Assembly: GCF_030733265.1 (NCBI RefSeq)
Contig: NZ_JASHJI010000008.1
Location: forward strand, 186,001-250,000
Source of the DNA: Roseibium sp. MMSF_3412
Lineage (GTDB): Bacteria > Pseudomonadota > Alphaproteobacteria > Rhizobiales > Stappiaceae
DNA length: 64,000 nt
Direction: 5' to 3'
In this document: positions 41,766-52,236 of the stretch, piece after piece
Numbering within the stretch: position 1 is the stretch's first letter
How the letters are laid out: each line of letters opens with the position of its first letter
Notes under the pieces: generated by a model
Seen by the model: the letters and a program-made list of their open reading frames with translations, nothing else
Database searches by the model: none
Told to the model about the DNA's origin: nothing
Made by a program: the position numbers and the translations under genes

Positions 41766-44156
41766 TCAAACCTCTTCAGTAACATGCGCAAAATCGGGAT
41801 AAATCGACCGGACCAGTTCATCGACCCGCGCGATTTCATCGGGGATTGCCACCAGTTTCTCGCGCTCCTCCTGAAGAATCGCCAGGAAAATCTGGGCCCT
41901 TGCCTGGTTGACCTTGAGCTGCGGCAACGCCCCCTCGCCGGCTGCCGACAGCACGATACTGACCAGCCGGTCCGCCGCGTTAAGCCGGCCCCAGAGATAG
42001 TCGTGCTCGCGCCAGCTCCTGTTGAAGAACGCGCCGAAGGAATTGAGCGCCTTGCCCTTGAGTTCAAACCCTTCGGTGTAAAGGCTCGCCGCGTCTTTCG
42101 GGCTGATGCGGTCCACGAGGATTTCGGTGACTTCCGAAAAATCGTTCCGCTGAAGCACCGGGAACGTGATCAGGTCGTAAAAGCCGAAACCGACATAGGA
42201 CCTGAGCAAGGACATGTGCCGATCTTTGTCGAGAAGATCGCGAGCCGTTTCAGCAAACAATTCGTCGTGAAGCCGGTCAAGATCGACAAGGCCCATCATT
42301 TTCGTGAGATTGGACAGGAGCGGCTCGACATGCGTTTCCAGGTTGCACTGACCGGCAGCGTTTGCTGCAAGAAACGCCTCGCAGACCTCCTTGCTTTTTC
42401 CGCCGAAAAACGTCTCAGTCCATCGCCAGCCAAGGTGATCGATCTGCTCGTACAAGAGCCCTTTCAGATGATCCAGCGCGCCGGCATCCGGCGGGGGCAG
42501 AGATGATGCTGATCCCGGCTGATAGAACCCGTTGAGTTTCCGGATGGCAAAACGCAGGCGGCGGATACGGTAGTCGACATCGAGGCCCCGAAGCAGTGAA
42601 ACGATGTGCGGATCGGTGCGGCCCAGGCCGTCCTTGCTTTCGGTAGCAAGCCGGTTGAAGTGATTTGAGAAAACGGACAGGGCCGCCTCCTCCCGCGCCT
42701 GGAGATCAACCTCGGCGGCAAGCCTGTTTGTCAGTCCGGCCAGCCGTTCGGCAAGTGCGTGCAACTTGAGAGACTGGTAGTTCAGAAAAGCGAACCCGGC
42801 CTGTTCGAAGGCGGTGTTTGTCGCATCCCTCCGGCACTTCGACAGGACATCGGCCGTGATGGCGCGCCAGGTTGGCAAGAGCCTGGATACCGCCTGTTCG
42901 ACAACCGGGCCGGTCGCATCGATCAACTGGGACAGCCAGCGGCTTCGCCGGTTGTTCTGTTCCAGCTCCTTCAGATCGTCGCCAATCGGTTCATTTCTGG
43001 GTATGTGTGCGAGAGAAGCCAGGATGACCCTGAAGAAACCGGGAAGTTCCATCGGCTTGTCGCCGCCTTCGCTGAAGTCGACCGGCGTCGGATCCACATA
43101 GATCAGGCGCCTTGCGACTTCGCGGGCCGCGGGCCGTTCTTCGATCACCTCGATGACCGGCGCGAAGGGCTTGTTCATGACGACGCTGCCGTCGACAAAA
43201 CAATGCTGCGCCGTCCTGTCGGGCGTCAGGCACAGTTCCCGGCTCAGAAACGTGTCGCGTTCCGGCCAGTCTAGACCGTGCCGCGCAAGCGCCCGATCCA
43301 TTTCGGCGACCGTCGCGGGCGGGAATGCACCTGGAAAGGACGAGGTTGCCCGGGCGGTAAAAACCAGCTCGGGAATGTTGTCGGCATCGAACTGGCTGTC
43401 GACATGTCCCTTGGTGCGATGAACCGCGTGAAACTTCAAAATACGTCTGTGATCCCACTCTTCGACAAAGGCAGGATCGTCAAGCAGGATGCGCCGCTTG
43501 ACCCCGTTATAGTCGGTGATCGTGACGAACAGATCCAGCGTCTGTCCGCGCGGAATGAGTGTCCTCTCCGCGTGGTTTCCGGTTTCCATCTTGCGGCAGG
43601 CGTCAAGCATCCAGCCGATGAAACGCTCTCCTGAAAACGGTGGCGAAAACCATCTTGCCTGCATGAACTGCCGCAGCTTGTCCCGTGTCTCGTCATTCTT
43701 GATCTGCTTGTCCAGCCGCGCCGAAATGAGCTGGTCGAGAACCGGCGAAATCGAGAGTTTCAGATAGCGTGACAGGCCGGTTTGCGGCCGTGAAAGCCGT
43801 GTCACGTCTGCATTTTCCAGCCACATCTCGCTATGGCTTTCCAGCGGCAGATCATGCGCGATGGCACGTGCCAGCATGATGCCGTTGACACCGCCGGCCG
43901 AAGCACCGGCGATTGCATCAACGACGACACGGATGTCGGCAACGCCGGAAAGCAGGTCGAGCAGGTTCTGGTAAGCGCCCTGGACGGGCTGCAACTCCGG
44001 GGCATCAATCGGCTCGGCCGTGCCACCGTTCCTGTCGAGCCGGTAGCTCGATGCACGCACGAGGTTCAGGACCTCACGGCTCACCCCGTGCATATAGATG
44101 GCGAGCGAAACACCGCCATAAAGCACAAGCGCAAGTCTGAGTTCGATTTCCTTCAT
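41766..44156 (-). CDS. Very large patatin-like phospholipase family protein
   Basis: 796 residues. Patatin domain: GGVSLAIYMHG (oxyanion-type Gly-rich segment), nucleophile Ser86 in GASAGG, and the catalytic Asp in VDGSVVMNKP (residues ~321-330). The C-terminal ~450 residues are helical and belong to the patatin-related DUF3376 class. Expected lipid acyl hydrolase, cytoplasmic (no signal peptide). Unusually long for the family. Not linked to obvious partners. Confidence 0.88.
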   Translation of the reverse strand: MKEIELRLALVLYGGVSLAIYMHGVSREVLNLVRASSYRLDRNGGTAEPIDAPELQPVQGAYQNLLDLLSGVADIRVVVDAIAGASAGGVNGIMLARAIAHDLPLESHSEMWLENADVTRLSRPQTGLSRYLKLSISPVLDQLISARLDKQIKNDETRDKLRQFMQARWFSPPFSGERFIGWMLDACRKMETGNHAERTLIPRGQTLDLFVTITDYNGVKRRILLDDPAFVEEWDHRRILKFHAVHRTKGHVDSQFDADNIPELVFTARATSSFPGAFPPATVAEMDRALARHGLDWPERDTFLSRELCLTPDRTAQHCFVDGSVVMNKPFAPVIEVIEERPAAREVARRLIYVDPTPVDFSEGGDKPMELPGFFRVILASLAHIPRNEPIGDDLKELEQNNRRSRWLSQLIDATGPVVEQAVSRLLPTWRAITADVLSKCRRDATNTAFEQAGFAFLNYQSLKLHALAERLAGLTNRLAAEVDLQAREEAALSVFSNHFNRLATESKDGLGRTDPHIVSLLRGLDVDYRIRRLRFAIRKLNGFYQPGSASSLPPPDAGALDHLKGLLYEQIDHLGWRWTETFFGGKSKEVCEAFLAANAAGQCNLETHVEPLLSNLTKMMGLVDLDRLHDELFAETARDLLDKDRHMSLLRSYVGFGFYDLITFPVLQRNDFSEVTEILVDRISPKDAASLYTEGFELKGKALNSFGAFFNRSWREHDYLWGRLNAADRLVSIVLSAAGEGALPQLKVNQARAQIFLAILQEEREKLVAIPDEIARVDELVRSIYPDFAHVTEEV

Positions 44157-44480
44157 GAAGCTACCAGATGGATTGTCACAAACCGTCTATCAGAAAAAAA
44201 TTTCCATATTCCTTAGATGGCGATGAAACGGTCCAAACAAAGCAAATCACCAATATGCGCTCATCATACCTGATCACGCTTGCGCGTGGAAAATGTGTAG
44301 AACCGTTTGTCGCTCCGATACGATCAACGGCGAGGCCTCGAAAGCAAAGCACCAATGTTACGCCCGCAGGATCAAGTCCAACGGTCCGGAATTGCATCCG
44401 TGCTCAACAAGGAACCGGCGAATTGGTCTTGAGACGGAGTGCTGATAAAGTCCGGCTTTTCGCACCGGAGGACATTGAGC
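44157..44480. other. 324 bp intergenic region
   Basis: No gene supported. The left part (44160-44290) is AT-rich and is the likely promoter of the patatin-like gene. The right end carries the GGAGGA ribosome site of the NTF2-like gene. Confidence 0.55.
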
Positions 44481-44852
44481 TTGGATCTTCAGCAAGTGCT
44501 TGCATCATACGCTGCAGCCTGGAACGAGACCGATCCGGAAAGGCGCCTCAGGTTGCTCGAGCGCTGCTGGAGCGACGGCGGGCAATATGCCGATCCGGCC
44601 GGAACAGCTGACGGACGCGAGCAGTTGTCGGCGTATATCGGAGAATTTCATGCACATATGCCAGGTGCCCGCATTGAACTCGTCAGCGGTGCAAGCCAGC
44701 ACAATGCCCACTTCTATTTCAAATGGCAGCTGATAACCGGCGACGGCATCGTGAAGATCGACGGCGTCGATTTCGGTACGGTATCCGCAGACGGCCGTCT
44801 TCAGGAAATCGTGGGCTTCTTCGGCGCACCTCCGGAGCTGACAGGATCCTGA
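44481..44852 (+). CDS. NTF2-like (SnoaL-type) protein
   Basis: 123 residues. DLQQVLASYAAAWNETDPERRLRLLERCWSDGG and FKWQLITGDGIVKIDGVDFGTV are the alpha-helical wrap and beta sheet of NTF2-like small ligand proteins. Start: TTG at 44481, 8 bases after GGAGGA; the frame extends 14 codons upstream. Possible hydrolase, isomerase or binding function. Confidence 0.8.
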   Translation: MDLQQVLASYAAAWNETDPERRLRLLERCWSDGGQYADPAGTADGREQLSAYIGEFHAHMPGARIELVSGASQHNAHFYFKWQLITGDGIVKIDGVDFGTVSADGRLQEIVGFFGAPPELTGS

Positions 44853-44893
44853 ACCGTCCCTTGCTTTCTGGAACCTGACCGGCGTTCGCTCAA

Positions 44894-46198
44894 TCAGCTG
44901 CGCTCCCGCCGCAGCTTGCTCCAATAGTCAAGCCGCTTGCGCAGGTCTCGTTCAAAACCGCGCTCCGGCGGGTCGTAATAGGTCTGGCGGCCGAGCTTCT
45001 CGGGAAAATAGTCCTGTCCCGAAAATCCGTCCGGCGCGTCGTGATCATACTGATACCCGGCCCCGTATCCCTCTTCCTTCATCAGCTTCGTGGGCGCATT
45101 CAGGATGTGTTTCGGGGGCAGAAGAGACCCGCTGGACTTGGCATCGCGCATCGCGGCCTTGTAGGCGACATACGCCCCGTTGGACTTGGGCGCGGTGGCG
45201 ACATAGATCACGGCCTGCGCAAGCGCCAGTTCCCCTTCCGGAGATCCGAGCATCTGATAGGCATCCCGCGCCGCATTGGTCTGGACAAGCGCATTCGGAT
45301 CCGCCAGCCCGATATCTTCCACCGCCATCCGGATCAGCCGGCGCGCCAGATACATCGGATCCTCACCGCCATCCAGCATCCGGCAGAACCAGTAGAGCGC
45401 CGCGTCGGGGTCAGAACCTCTGACCGACTTGTGCAACGCGGATATCAGATTGTAGTGGCCGTCGGCGCTCTTGTCATAGATCGGTGCCCGGCGCTGCACG
45501 ATCTCCTGCAGGCGTTCCGCGTCAAAGACTTCGTCTTCCGCTGCAGCCCGCCAGACATCCTCGGCAAGCGTCAGGGCAGATCGCCCGTCGCCGTCAGCCA
45601 TCCGGATCAGGACCTGCCGTGCCTCGCCATCGAGCGGAAGTTTCTTCTCCTCCGTCTGTTCGGCCCGCGCAAGCAATGCTTCCAGCGCCTCGAGGGAAAG
45701 CGAGTGGAAGGTCATGACATGCGAGCGCGACAGGAGCGCGGCATTGAGCTCAAAGGAGGGGTTTTCCGTCGTGGCACCGACAAGCGTGATCGTGCCGTCT
45801 TCCATGACCGGAAGAAAGCTGTCCTGCTGCGCGCGGTTGAAGCGATGTATCTCATCGACGAAGAGCAGCGTCGATCGGCCTCCCATGCGTCTGGCGCGGG
45901 CGGCCTCGAACACTTTCTTCAGGTCGGCAACACCGGAAAAGATCGCCGAGATCTGTTCGAAGGCGAGATCGGTCTCATTGGCCAGTAGACGCGCGATCGT
46001 CGTTTTCCCGGTGCCCGGCGGCCCCCAGAAAATGAGAGACCCGAGGGTCCGTGTCTTGAGCATGCGCGAAAGCGTGCCTTCCGCGCCAAGGAGGTGGTCC
46101 TGTCCGACAACGTCCGCGAGACGCGAGGGACGCAGGCGGTCCGCCAGCGGACGCGGACCGGATTGCGCAAGACCGGATGCTTCAAAGAGATCGCTCAC
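44894..46198 (-). CDS. rarA: Replication-associated recombination protein A
   Basis: 434 residues, AAA+ ATPase of the RarA/MgsA family. Walker A GPPGTGKT (59-66), Walker B LLFVDEIHRF, sensor 1 GATTENPSF, and the C-terminal tetramerisation region with RRLIRMAVEDIGLADPNAL. Acts at stalled replication forks. GTG start at 46198. 7 bases downstream of the DegP-like gene stop, likely co-transcribed. Confidence 0.93.
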   Translation of the reverse strand: MSDLFEASGLAQSGPRPLADRLRPSRLADVVGQDHLLGAEGTLSRMLKTRTLGSLIFWGPPGTGKTTIARLLANETDLAFEQISAIFSGVADLKKVFEAARARRMGGRSTLLFVDEIHRFNRAQQDSFLPVMEDGTITLVGATTENPSFELNAALLSRSHVMTFHSLSLEALEALLARAEQTEEKKLPLDGEARQVLIRMADGDGRSALTLAEDVWRAAAEDEVFDAERLQEIVQRRAPIYDKSADGHYNLISALHKSVRGSDPDAALYWFCRMLDGGEDPMYLARRLIRMAVEDIGLADPNALVQTNAARDAYQMLGSPEGELALAQAVIYVATAPKSNGAYVAYKAAMRDAKSSGSLLPPKHILNAPTKLMKEEGYGAGYQYDHDAPDGFSGQDYFPEKLGRQTYYDPPERGFERDLRKRLDYWSKLRRERS

Positions 46199-46205
46199 GG
46201 GCGTC

Positions 46206-47666
46206 TTATCTCACTTCAAGCTTCGACACCTTGCCGTTGCGCTCAATCTCAAGAACCCAGACACGAGGCGGCGTCTTGGTGATCACCTCCAGCATGCGGG
46301 TCGATTCCACCTTGCGTTCATTGACCGAACGAATGATGTCGCCAGGGCGCATGCCCACCTGGTTCGCCGCTCCGCGCCGGTCGACGGAGGCAATCACGAC
46401 ACCTTCAAACACCCCGCCGTCCAGGCCGAGTTCCTCGGCGACAGCCGGAGACAGGTTCATCACGGTGACCCCTTCGAACGGCGAATACTCGCGCAACTCG
46501 CGGGTATCACGCGGCACGGTCTCAGGCGCGGGCACCAGCGGCACGGAAAGCGACACCTCCTGCCCGTCCCTGACGATCAGAAAATTGGACGTCTCGCCAA
46601 TCATTTTCGTCGCAAACCGGTATCCGAACGAATTGGGATCGATCACTTCCTTGCCTTCAATCTCCACGACAAGGTCACTGACCTCCAGCCCTGCTTCATG
46701 CGCCGGAGAGCCGTCGAAGACCGCGGTCACGAGAACGCCCTGCGGCCGGTCGAGGGAGAGCGCTTCGGCGATTTCGGCGTTGACCATCTGGACCGTCGCG
46801 CCAAGCCAAGGCCGCCGAACCTTGCCGCCCTGGTCCGCTGCCTGAGCAACAAAGCGGGCCATGTGCGCCGGGATCGCAAAACCGATGCCGTTCGATCCGC
46901 CGGAGCGCGAGAAGATCGCCGTGTTGATGCCGACCAGGTTTCCGGACATATCGACCAGCGCGCCACCGGAGTTGCCGGGGTTGATGGCCGCGTCCGTCTG
47001 GATGAAGAACTGGAAATCGGTCACGCCGACCTGCGTTCTTGCAAGCGCCGACACGATGCCCTGCGTCACGGTCTGGCCGACCCCGAACGGGTTGCCGATC
47101 GCCAGAACGATGTCGCCGACCTCGAGGCTGTCCGAATTTGCAAAGCTCACATGTTCGAACGGCCCCTCCTCGCGGATCTTGAGCACCGCCAGATCCGTGC
47201 GTTCATCCATGAGCACGATATCCGCATCGAATTCCCTGCGATCGTTGAGCGCCACACGCACGGCATCCGCGCCCTTGATAACATGATGGTTGGTGATCAC
47301 CGTGCCGTCCGCAGAAATGATCACGCCGGAGCCGAGCGACGATTCAACCCGCTCGCGCGGACGGCTGTTGCCGGCACCCGGCTGACCGAAAAACCGGCGG
47401 AAAAACGGATCCTCGAAAAACGGAGAGACGCGCTGACGCTGAACCACTTTCCGGCTGGCGTAGACATTGACGACCGCCGGAGCCACCTGTTTCGCGACGG
47501 GGGCAAAGGACAGCTTGATCTGGGCTTCGCTCTGCGGAACCAGCCTCAGGTCCGCGGGCGACGGATCGACGGTCTGCGCGAAACTTGATGTCGCCAGGAG
47601 GCCCGTCAAGGCTGCAAGCAGAATACGGCACAAAGGTCGGAATCTGTTTGAATTGGTCAGACGCAT
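46206..47666 (-). CDS. degP: Do-like serine endoprotease (DegP/DegQ family)
   Basis: 486 residues. Signal peptide near residues 1-30. Catalytic His128 (TNHHVI), Asp158 (ERTDLAVLKI) and Ser233 (NPGNSGGALVD). Two C-terminal PDZ domains (around ~290-360 and ~400-480). Periplasmic protease and chaperone that removes misfolded envelope proteins. Start at 47666 beside GAGGGG. Confidence 0.92.
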   Translation of the reverse strand: MRLTNSNRFRPLCRILLAALTGLLATSSFAQTVDPSPADLRLVPQSEAQIKLSFAPVAKQVAPAVVNVYASRKVVQRQRVSPFFEDPFFRRFFGQPGAGNSRPRERVESSLGSGVIISADGTVITNHHVIKGADAVRVALNDRREFDADIVLMDERTDLAVLKIREEGPFEHVSFANSDSLEVGDIVLAIGNPFGVGQTVTQGIVSALARTQVGVTDFQFFIQTDAAINPGNSGGALVDMSGNLVGINTAIFSRSGGSNGIGFAIPAHMARFVAQAADQGGKVRRPWLGATVQMVNAEIAEALSLDRPQGVLVTAVFDGSPAHEAGLEVSDLVVEIEGKEVIDPNSFGYRFATKMIGETSNFLIVRDGQEVSLSVPLVPAPETVPRDTRELREYSPFEGVTVMNLSPAVAEELGLDGGVFEGVVIASVDRRGAANQVGMRPGDIIRSVNERKVESTRMLEVITKTPPRVWVLEIERNGKVSKLEVR

Positions 47667-47746
47667 TGACGAGCCCCTCTTTCGAATCTTCTTAGCTACC
47701 TGCGATACATGGCAGATAGGGTGCAAAAGAGGCAATTACAAAAACA

Positions 47747-47774
47747 ATGAGCCGCCAAAACCCAGGCGGCTCAT
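47747..47774 (-). terminator. Terminator after the chemoreceptor gene
   Basis: ATGAGCCGCC / GGCGGCTCAT, perfect 10 bp stem, 8-base loop. On the minus strand it is followed by TGTTTTTG, and it ends the chemoreceptor transcript 22 bases after its stop. Confidence 0.8.
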
Positions 47775-47795
47775 CAAAACTCGTTCAGATCAGGG

Positions 47796-49973
47796 TCAGG
47801 CGGACCGAACCTGATCAAGGAAGCTGCGCACTTCCGTATCCAGCTGTTCCGCTTCGGCCGCCATCTGCGCCGCTTCCTCGGAAAAGTTCTGGGCGGCCAT
47901 GTTGGTGTCATTGGAAAGCGCCGAGACGTTTCGAATGTCTTCCGTGACCTTGGAAGTCCCGCCGGCGGCGCGTTGCGTATTCTCCGCAATGCCCTGAGTA
48001 GCGTAGCTCTGCTCGGTCACCGCAGCAGCAACCTCGCTTACGGATTTGGTGATCTCGTCGATCGTTTTCTGAATGTCTCCGATCGCCCCGACGGCATCGT
48101 CGGTCGCACCGCGGATCGCATCGATCTGCTGCTGGATCTCACCCGTCGCCTTGCCGGTCTGGGATGCAAGATCCTTAACCTCGGAAGCAACAACGGCAAA
48201 ACCCTTGCCGGCTTCTCCGGCCCGCGCCGCCTCAATCGTGGCATTGAGCGCCAGAAGGTTCGTTTGATCGGCAATGTCGCTGATCAGGGTCACGACCTCA
48301 CCGATCCGGTTGGCAGCCTCGGCGAGAGACTTCACGGTCTCGTTGGTTGTTTCAGCACGCCGTGTCGCGTCCGCTGCCACGTTCGACGACCGTTCGATCA
48401 GCGTGGAGATCTCCTGGATCGAACTCGACAGCTGGTCGGAGGCCGCTGCAATCGATTCGACCTCGGCCAGCGTTTCCTCAGACATTGTTGCCGCGTTGCC
48501 GGACGTCTCGCCCGCCGTGTCGGTCATGTCGCGCATGTTGCTCGCCGATTCGCGCAGCGAGGCAGCCGAATGAGCAACCTTGTCGACGACGCTGCCGACC
48601 GTGGCCTCGAAGTCGCCTGCAAGGCTGGCCAGCATTTCCTGGCGCTGTTCGGCCTGTATGCGGGCCGCGTCCGCCTCTTCGGTGGCCCGCTGCTCATTTT
48701 CTTCAGCCGCATTTTGCCGGATCTGGAGAACGGCGCGGCCAATGTCGCCAATTTCGTCCTTGCGCCGCGCCGCCTTGATCTCTGCGCCCAGATCGCCGGC
48801 GGCAATTGCATTCAGCGCACCGACAAGCGTCGACAGAGGACGGGTGATCGATTGCGAGAAGAACAGCGCGATGACGGCCGCAATCGCAATCGTGCCCAGA
48901 GACCAGACGATCATCTGGTCCCGCATGTTGGTGACAGCAGCCAGTGTTTCGTTGACGCTTTTTTCTGCGGCAACGACCCAGGTCTGTCCCGCGAAACTCA
49001 GCGGACGGGCCACGACCAGATCATCGACACCATCGGCACCGGTCACAATGGAGGCGGAGCCTTTGCCGTTCACGGCGGCCATCACCGGCCCTGCCGTGCT
49101 TTTGGCCACAAGCGCGGTCGGCGCATCTGCCAAAGGCTGATCGCTCAGAAGAAGTCCGTCCTGGTTGGTGACATACACCTGCCCCGTTTCCCCAAGGTCG
49201 GTTCGGTTCGCAACGATGTTGTTGAGGAAAGACGAATCAAGCCTGACCACCGCAACGCCGTTCAGGCTGACGGTCCCGAAGGAGTTCATGAACACTGGTG
49301 CGGCCAGGAACAGCGAGCCATCGCCGTCCGCCGCGTCGTAGGCTGCGAACGAACTTGTAGCCACCTCGCCTTCGCCAAGCTGCAAGGCGGCTTCGAAGGC
49401 CGTCTGAAGGCCGGAACCGTTCGCGGCGCTATCGGCACCGAGCTGCGACAGGAACTCATCGCCCTTGGTCACGGAATAAAGCACCAGACCCGCCGGATCG
49501 ATCAGGTAGATATCGGCATAACCGCCGTTTTTCCAGACGCTGTAAAAAGCCGGATGCGCTTCGGAGTGTCGCCAGGCATACATTGTCTTCTGGTCGGCAC
49601 CGGATATCTCCGCACGTTCTTCAGGTGTTTGCGGTGCATGGAAAAGTCCGAGAATCTCGTCCTTTTCCTTGCCGAGATTCAAGGTTGCATTGGCAAGGTT
49701 GCTCATGGGATCCGCCACACCGGATGCCAGGTTCACAACCTCCGCCTTGGCCGCCCCCAACTTGCTTTCCAAGAGCGCGGACCGCGCACTGATGACCATG
49801 CCCAACTCCGCTTCAGCTGCTTTCTGCAGCCCGTCGCGGCCTGTCATGTATCCGATCACTCCAACCGCGGTGCACGCGGCGAATGTCAGAACAATCATCA
49901 ATGTTGGTATAACAAAGGATAGTCGAAACGAGCTGGACGCCCCCTTCGAGCCAGAGTTCTTCTTGCCAAACAC
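47796..49973 (-). CDS. Methyl-accepting chemotaxis protein (Cache-type sensor, HAMP, MCP signal domain)
   Basis: 725 residues. N-terminal TM (~20-44), a large extracellular sensor of dCache type (~50-340), a second TM (IVWSLGTIAIAAVIALFF), a HAMP segment, then the MCP helical hairpin whose tip is ISDIADQTNLLALNATIEAA. Methylation helices flank it. Receptor for an unknown external ligand, relaying to CheA. GTG start at 49973, after GGGG. Confidence 0.93.
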   Translation of the reverse strand: MFGKKNSGSKGASSSFRLSFVIPTLMIVLTFAACTAVGVIGYMTGRDGLQKAAEAELGMVISARSALLESKLGAAKAEVVNLASGVADPMSNLANATLNLGKEKDEILGLFHAPQTPEERAEISGADQKTMYAWRHSEAHPAFYSVWKNGGYADIYLIDPAGLVLYSVTKGDEFLSQLGADSAANGSGLQTAFEAALQLGEGEVATSSFAAYDAADGDGSLFLAAPVFMNSFGTVSLNGVAVVRLDSSFLNNIVANRTDLGETGQVYVTNQDGLLLSDQPLADAPTALVAKSTAGPVMAAVNGKGSASIVTGADGVDDLVVARPLSFAGQTWVVAAEKSVNETLAAVTNMRDQMIVWSLGTIAIAAVIALFFSQSITRPLSTLVGALNAIAAGDLGAEIKAARRKDEIGDIGRAVLQIRQNAAEENEQRATEEADAARIQAEQRQEMLASLAGDFEATVGSVVDKVAHSAASLRESASNMRDMTDTAGETSGNAATMSEETLAEVESIAAASDQLSSSIQEISTLIERSSNVAADATRRAETTNETVKSLAEAANRIGEVVTLISDIADQTNLLALNATIEAARAGEAGKGFAVVASEVKDLASQTGKATGEIQQQIDAIRGATDDAVGAIGDIQKTIDEITKSVSEVAAAVTEQSYATQGIAENTQRAAGGTSKVTEDIRNVSALSNDTNMAAQNFSEEAAQMAAEAEQLDTEVRSFLDQVRSA

Positions 49974-50108
49974 AGTATTTCCCCAATCCCACTTCGTCCC
50001 ACATGGGCGCGAAGAAAAACTAGGCGCAGTTTCTTAAATCATTGATAATCTTCAAAATTGTCTCACTATCTGAAACAACCGGATTTACTTCATCGAGTTA
50101 CAATAAAA

Positions 50109-50132
50109 AAAGGCGGGCAACTGCCCGCCTTT
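50109..50132 (-). terminator. Terminator of the ribosomal superoperon
   Basis: AAAGGCGGG / CCCGCCTTT stem with CAACTG loop. On the minus strand it ends TTTTTTTATTG, about 20 bases after the rplQ stop. Confidence 0.85.
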
Positions 50133-50154
50133 CAGTCTGTACTCACGCCACAAC

Positions 50155-50580
50155 TTACGCTGCGTCTTCAGCTGCTTCTTCTGCCTCAGCGCGTGCACGG
50201 TCGTCTGCGCCGCGCGCGTCCGGGTCACGATCGACGAGTTCGATCACGGCCATCGGCGCATTGTCGCCATAGCGGAAACCGGCTTTCAGAACGCGCGAAT
50301 ATCCGCCGCTCCGGTCCTTGTAGCGCTCGCCAAGTGTTTCGAACAGCTTGGCAACCATGGCGGTGTCGCGAATCTGCGAGATCGCCTGGCGGCGTGCGTG
50401 AAGATCACCGCGCTTGCCCAGTGTGATGAGCTTGTCGATGATCGGCTTCATTTCCTTAGCCTTCGGCAGCGTGGTCACGATCTGCTCGTGCTTGATCAGC
50501 GACGCTGCCATGTTCGCGAACATCGCCTTGCGGTGGCTGGATGTCCGGTTGAGCTTGCGGCCGGATTTACCGTGGCGCAT
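50155..50580 (-). CDS. rplQ: 50S ribosomal protein L17
   Basis: 141 residues. Opening [20 protein letters not shown] is the family signature; the C-terminus has the acidic alanine-rich tail seen in alphaproteobacterial L17. Last gene of the superoperon. Confidence 0.97.
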   Translation of the reverse strand: MRHGKSGRKLNRTSSHRKAMFANMAASLIKHEQIVTTLPKAKEMKPIIDKLITLGKRGDLHARRQAISQIRDTAMVAKLFETLGERYKDRSGGYSRVLKAGFRYGDNAPMAVIELVDRDPDARGADDRARAEAEEAAEDAA

Positions 50581-50663
50581 GGCCCTCTCCTTTATCTTTC
50601 AGGCAGTCTGCTTGTTCCTTTGAAGCACTTGCCCGGTTGAACCCTCAGGGACGCGTACGTCCC

Positions 50664-51686
50664 TCAATACTGATGGTCTTCGTAGCGCTTGGCGAGATCG
50701 TCGATGTTCTCCGGCGGCCAGTTGGCGACTTCCATACCGAGATGGAGCCCCATCTGGGCGAGAACTTCCTTGATTTCGTTGAGCGACTTGCGGCCGAAAT
50801 TCGGTGTCCGCAGCATTTCCGCTTCGGTCTTCTGAATGAGATCGCCAATATATACGATATTGTCGTTCTTCAGGCAGTTGGCAGACCGCACAGACAGTTC
50901 CAGTTCGTCGACTTTCTTCAAAAGCGCCGGGTTGAAGGCAAGCTCGGGAACGGTGTCCTCTGCGACTTCGCGCTGCGGCTCTTCGAAGTTGACGAAGATG
51001 GAGAGCTGATCCTGCAGAATGCGAGCGGCGAAAGCCACGGCATCATCCGGCTTGACGGAACCATCGGTTTCGACAGTCAGGGTCAGCTTGTCATAGTCAA
51101 GAACCTGGCCTTCACGGGTGTTTTCCACCTTGTAGGAGACCTTCTTGACCGGAGAGTAGAGACTGTCGACCGGAATGAGTCCGATCGGCGCATCTTCCGG
51201 ACGGTTGCGATCGGAAGAATGGTAGCCCTTACCCGTGTTCACGGTGAATTCCATGCGGATTTCAGCGCCTTCATCCAGCGTGCAGAGCACGAGATCCGGA
51301 TTGAGCACTTCCACATCACCGACGGTCTGGATGTCACCGGCGGTCACAACACCCGGGCCCTGCTTGCGCACGACCATGCGCTTGGGTCCCTCGCCTTCCA
51401 TGCGGATAGCGATTTCCTTGATGTTGAGCACGATGTCGGTAACATCTTCGCGAACGCCCGGGATCGAGGAGAATTCATGCAGAACTCCATCGATCTGAAC
51501 GGCAGTCACAGCCGCCCCCTGTAGCGAGGACAGCAGAATACGGCGCAGCGCGTTGCCCAGTGTCAGGCCGTATCCGCGCTCGAGCGGCTCAGCAACAACG
51601 GTCGCTGTAAAGCGCGGGTCGTGTCCCGGCTTGATCTCGAGTTTGGTCGGCTTGATCAGTTCTTGCCAATTTTTCTGAATGGTCAC
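50664..51686 (-). CDS. rpoA: RNA polymerase subunit alpha
   Basis: 340 residues. N-terminal assembly domain with [21 protein letters not shown] and the C-terminal alpha-CTD ([24 protein letters not shown]) that contacts promoters and activators. Start GTG at 51686 with AAGGGA before it. Confidence 0.97.
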   Translation of the reverse strand: MTIQKNWQELIKPTKLEIKPGHDPRFTATVVAEPLERGYGLTLGNALRRILLSSLQGAAVTAVQIDGVLHEFSSIPGVREDVTDIVLNIKEIAIRMEGEGPKRMVVRKQGPGVVTAGDIQTVGDVEVLNPDLVLCTLDEGAEIRMEFTVNTGKGYHSSDRNRPEDAPIGLIPVDSLYSPVKKVSYKVENTREGQVLDYDKLTLTVETDGSVKPDDAVAFAARILQDQLSIFVNFEEPQREVAEDTVPELAFNPALLKKVDELELSVRSANCLKNDNIVYIGDLIQKTEAEMLRTPNFGRKSLNEIKEVLAQMGLHLGMEVANWPPENIDDLAKRYEDHQY

Positions 51687-51775
51687 GTTTTCGTCCCTTC
51701 GGCTATCCCGCCCGGTTCTTCAGGACCGGGCCATTCTTTGCCATTTGGAGAAACAGGTACCTAAAGCCCGGAGCC

Positions 51776-52165
51776 TTAGACGCGGCGACGCTTGCGCGGA
51801 CGGCAGCCATTGTGCGGAATCGGCGTCACGTCACGGATGGACGTGATCAGGAAACCGGCAGCCTGCAAAGCACGCAGTGCGGACTCGCGGCCCGAGCCTG
51901 GTCCGCGGACCTCGACTTCCAGGGTACGCATACCGTGTTCAGCTGCCTTCTTGGCAGCGTCTTCGGCCGCGACCTGAGCGGCATAAGGTGTCGACTTACG
52001 CGATCCCTTGAAGCCCAGAGCACCAGCGGACGACCAGGAAATTGCATTGCCCTGTGCGTCGGTAATCGTGATCATGGTGTTGTTGAACGTGGAGTTCACA
52101 TGCGCAACGCCGGAAGAGATGTTCTTGCGCTCGCGGCGACGCACACGCGTCGTGTCTTTAGCCAT
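51776..52165 (-). CDS. rpsK: 30S ribosomal protein S11
   Basis: 129 residues, with [30 protein letters not shown] and the C-terminal [13 protein letters not shown]. Platform protein near the mRNA exit. Confidence 0.97.
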   Translation of the reverse strand: MAKDTTRVRRRERKNISSGVAHVNSTFNNTMITITDAQGNAISWSSAGALGFKGSRKSTPYAAQVAAEDAAKKAAEHGMRTLEVEVRGPGSGRESALRALQAAGFLITSIRDVTPIPHNGCRPRKRRRV

Positions 52166-52236
52166 TCTTGTGTCCTTGTTTTGATCTCGTCACTGCCGTA
52201 ATGCCGGCAGCTCCACCACCAATCGCTTTGTGATGA

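Noticed and set aside
45714-49922. Plus-strand open frames of 624 and 649 codons
   Set aside because: They are antisense to rarA, the DegP-like gene and the chemoreceptor, with no domain similarity. Same GC-bias effect.
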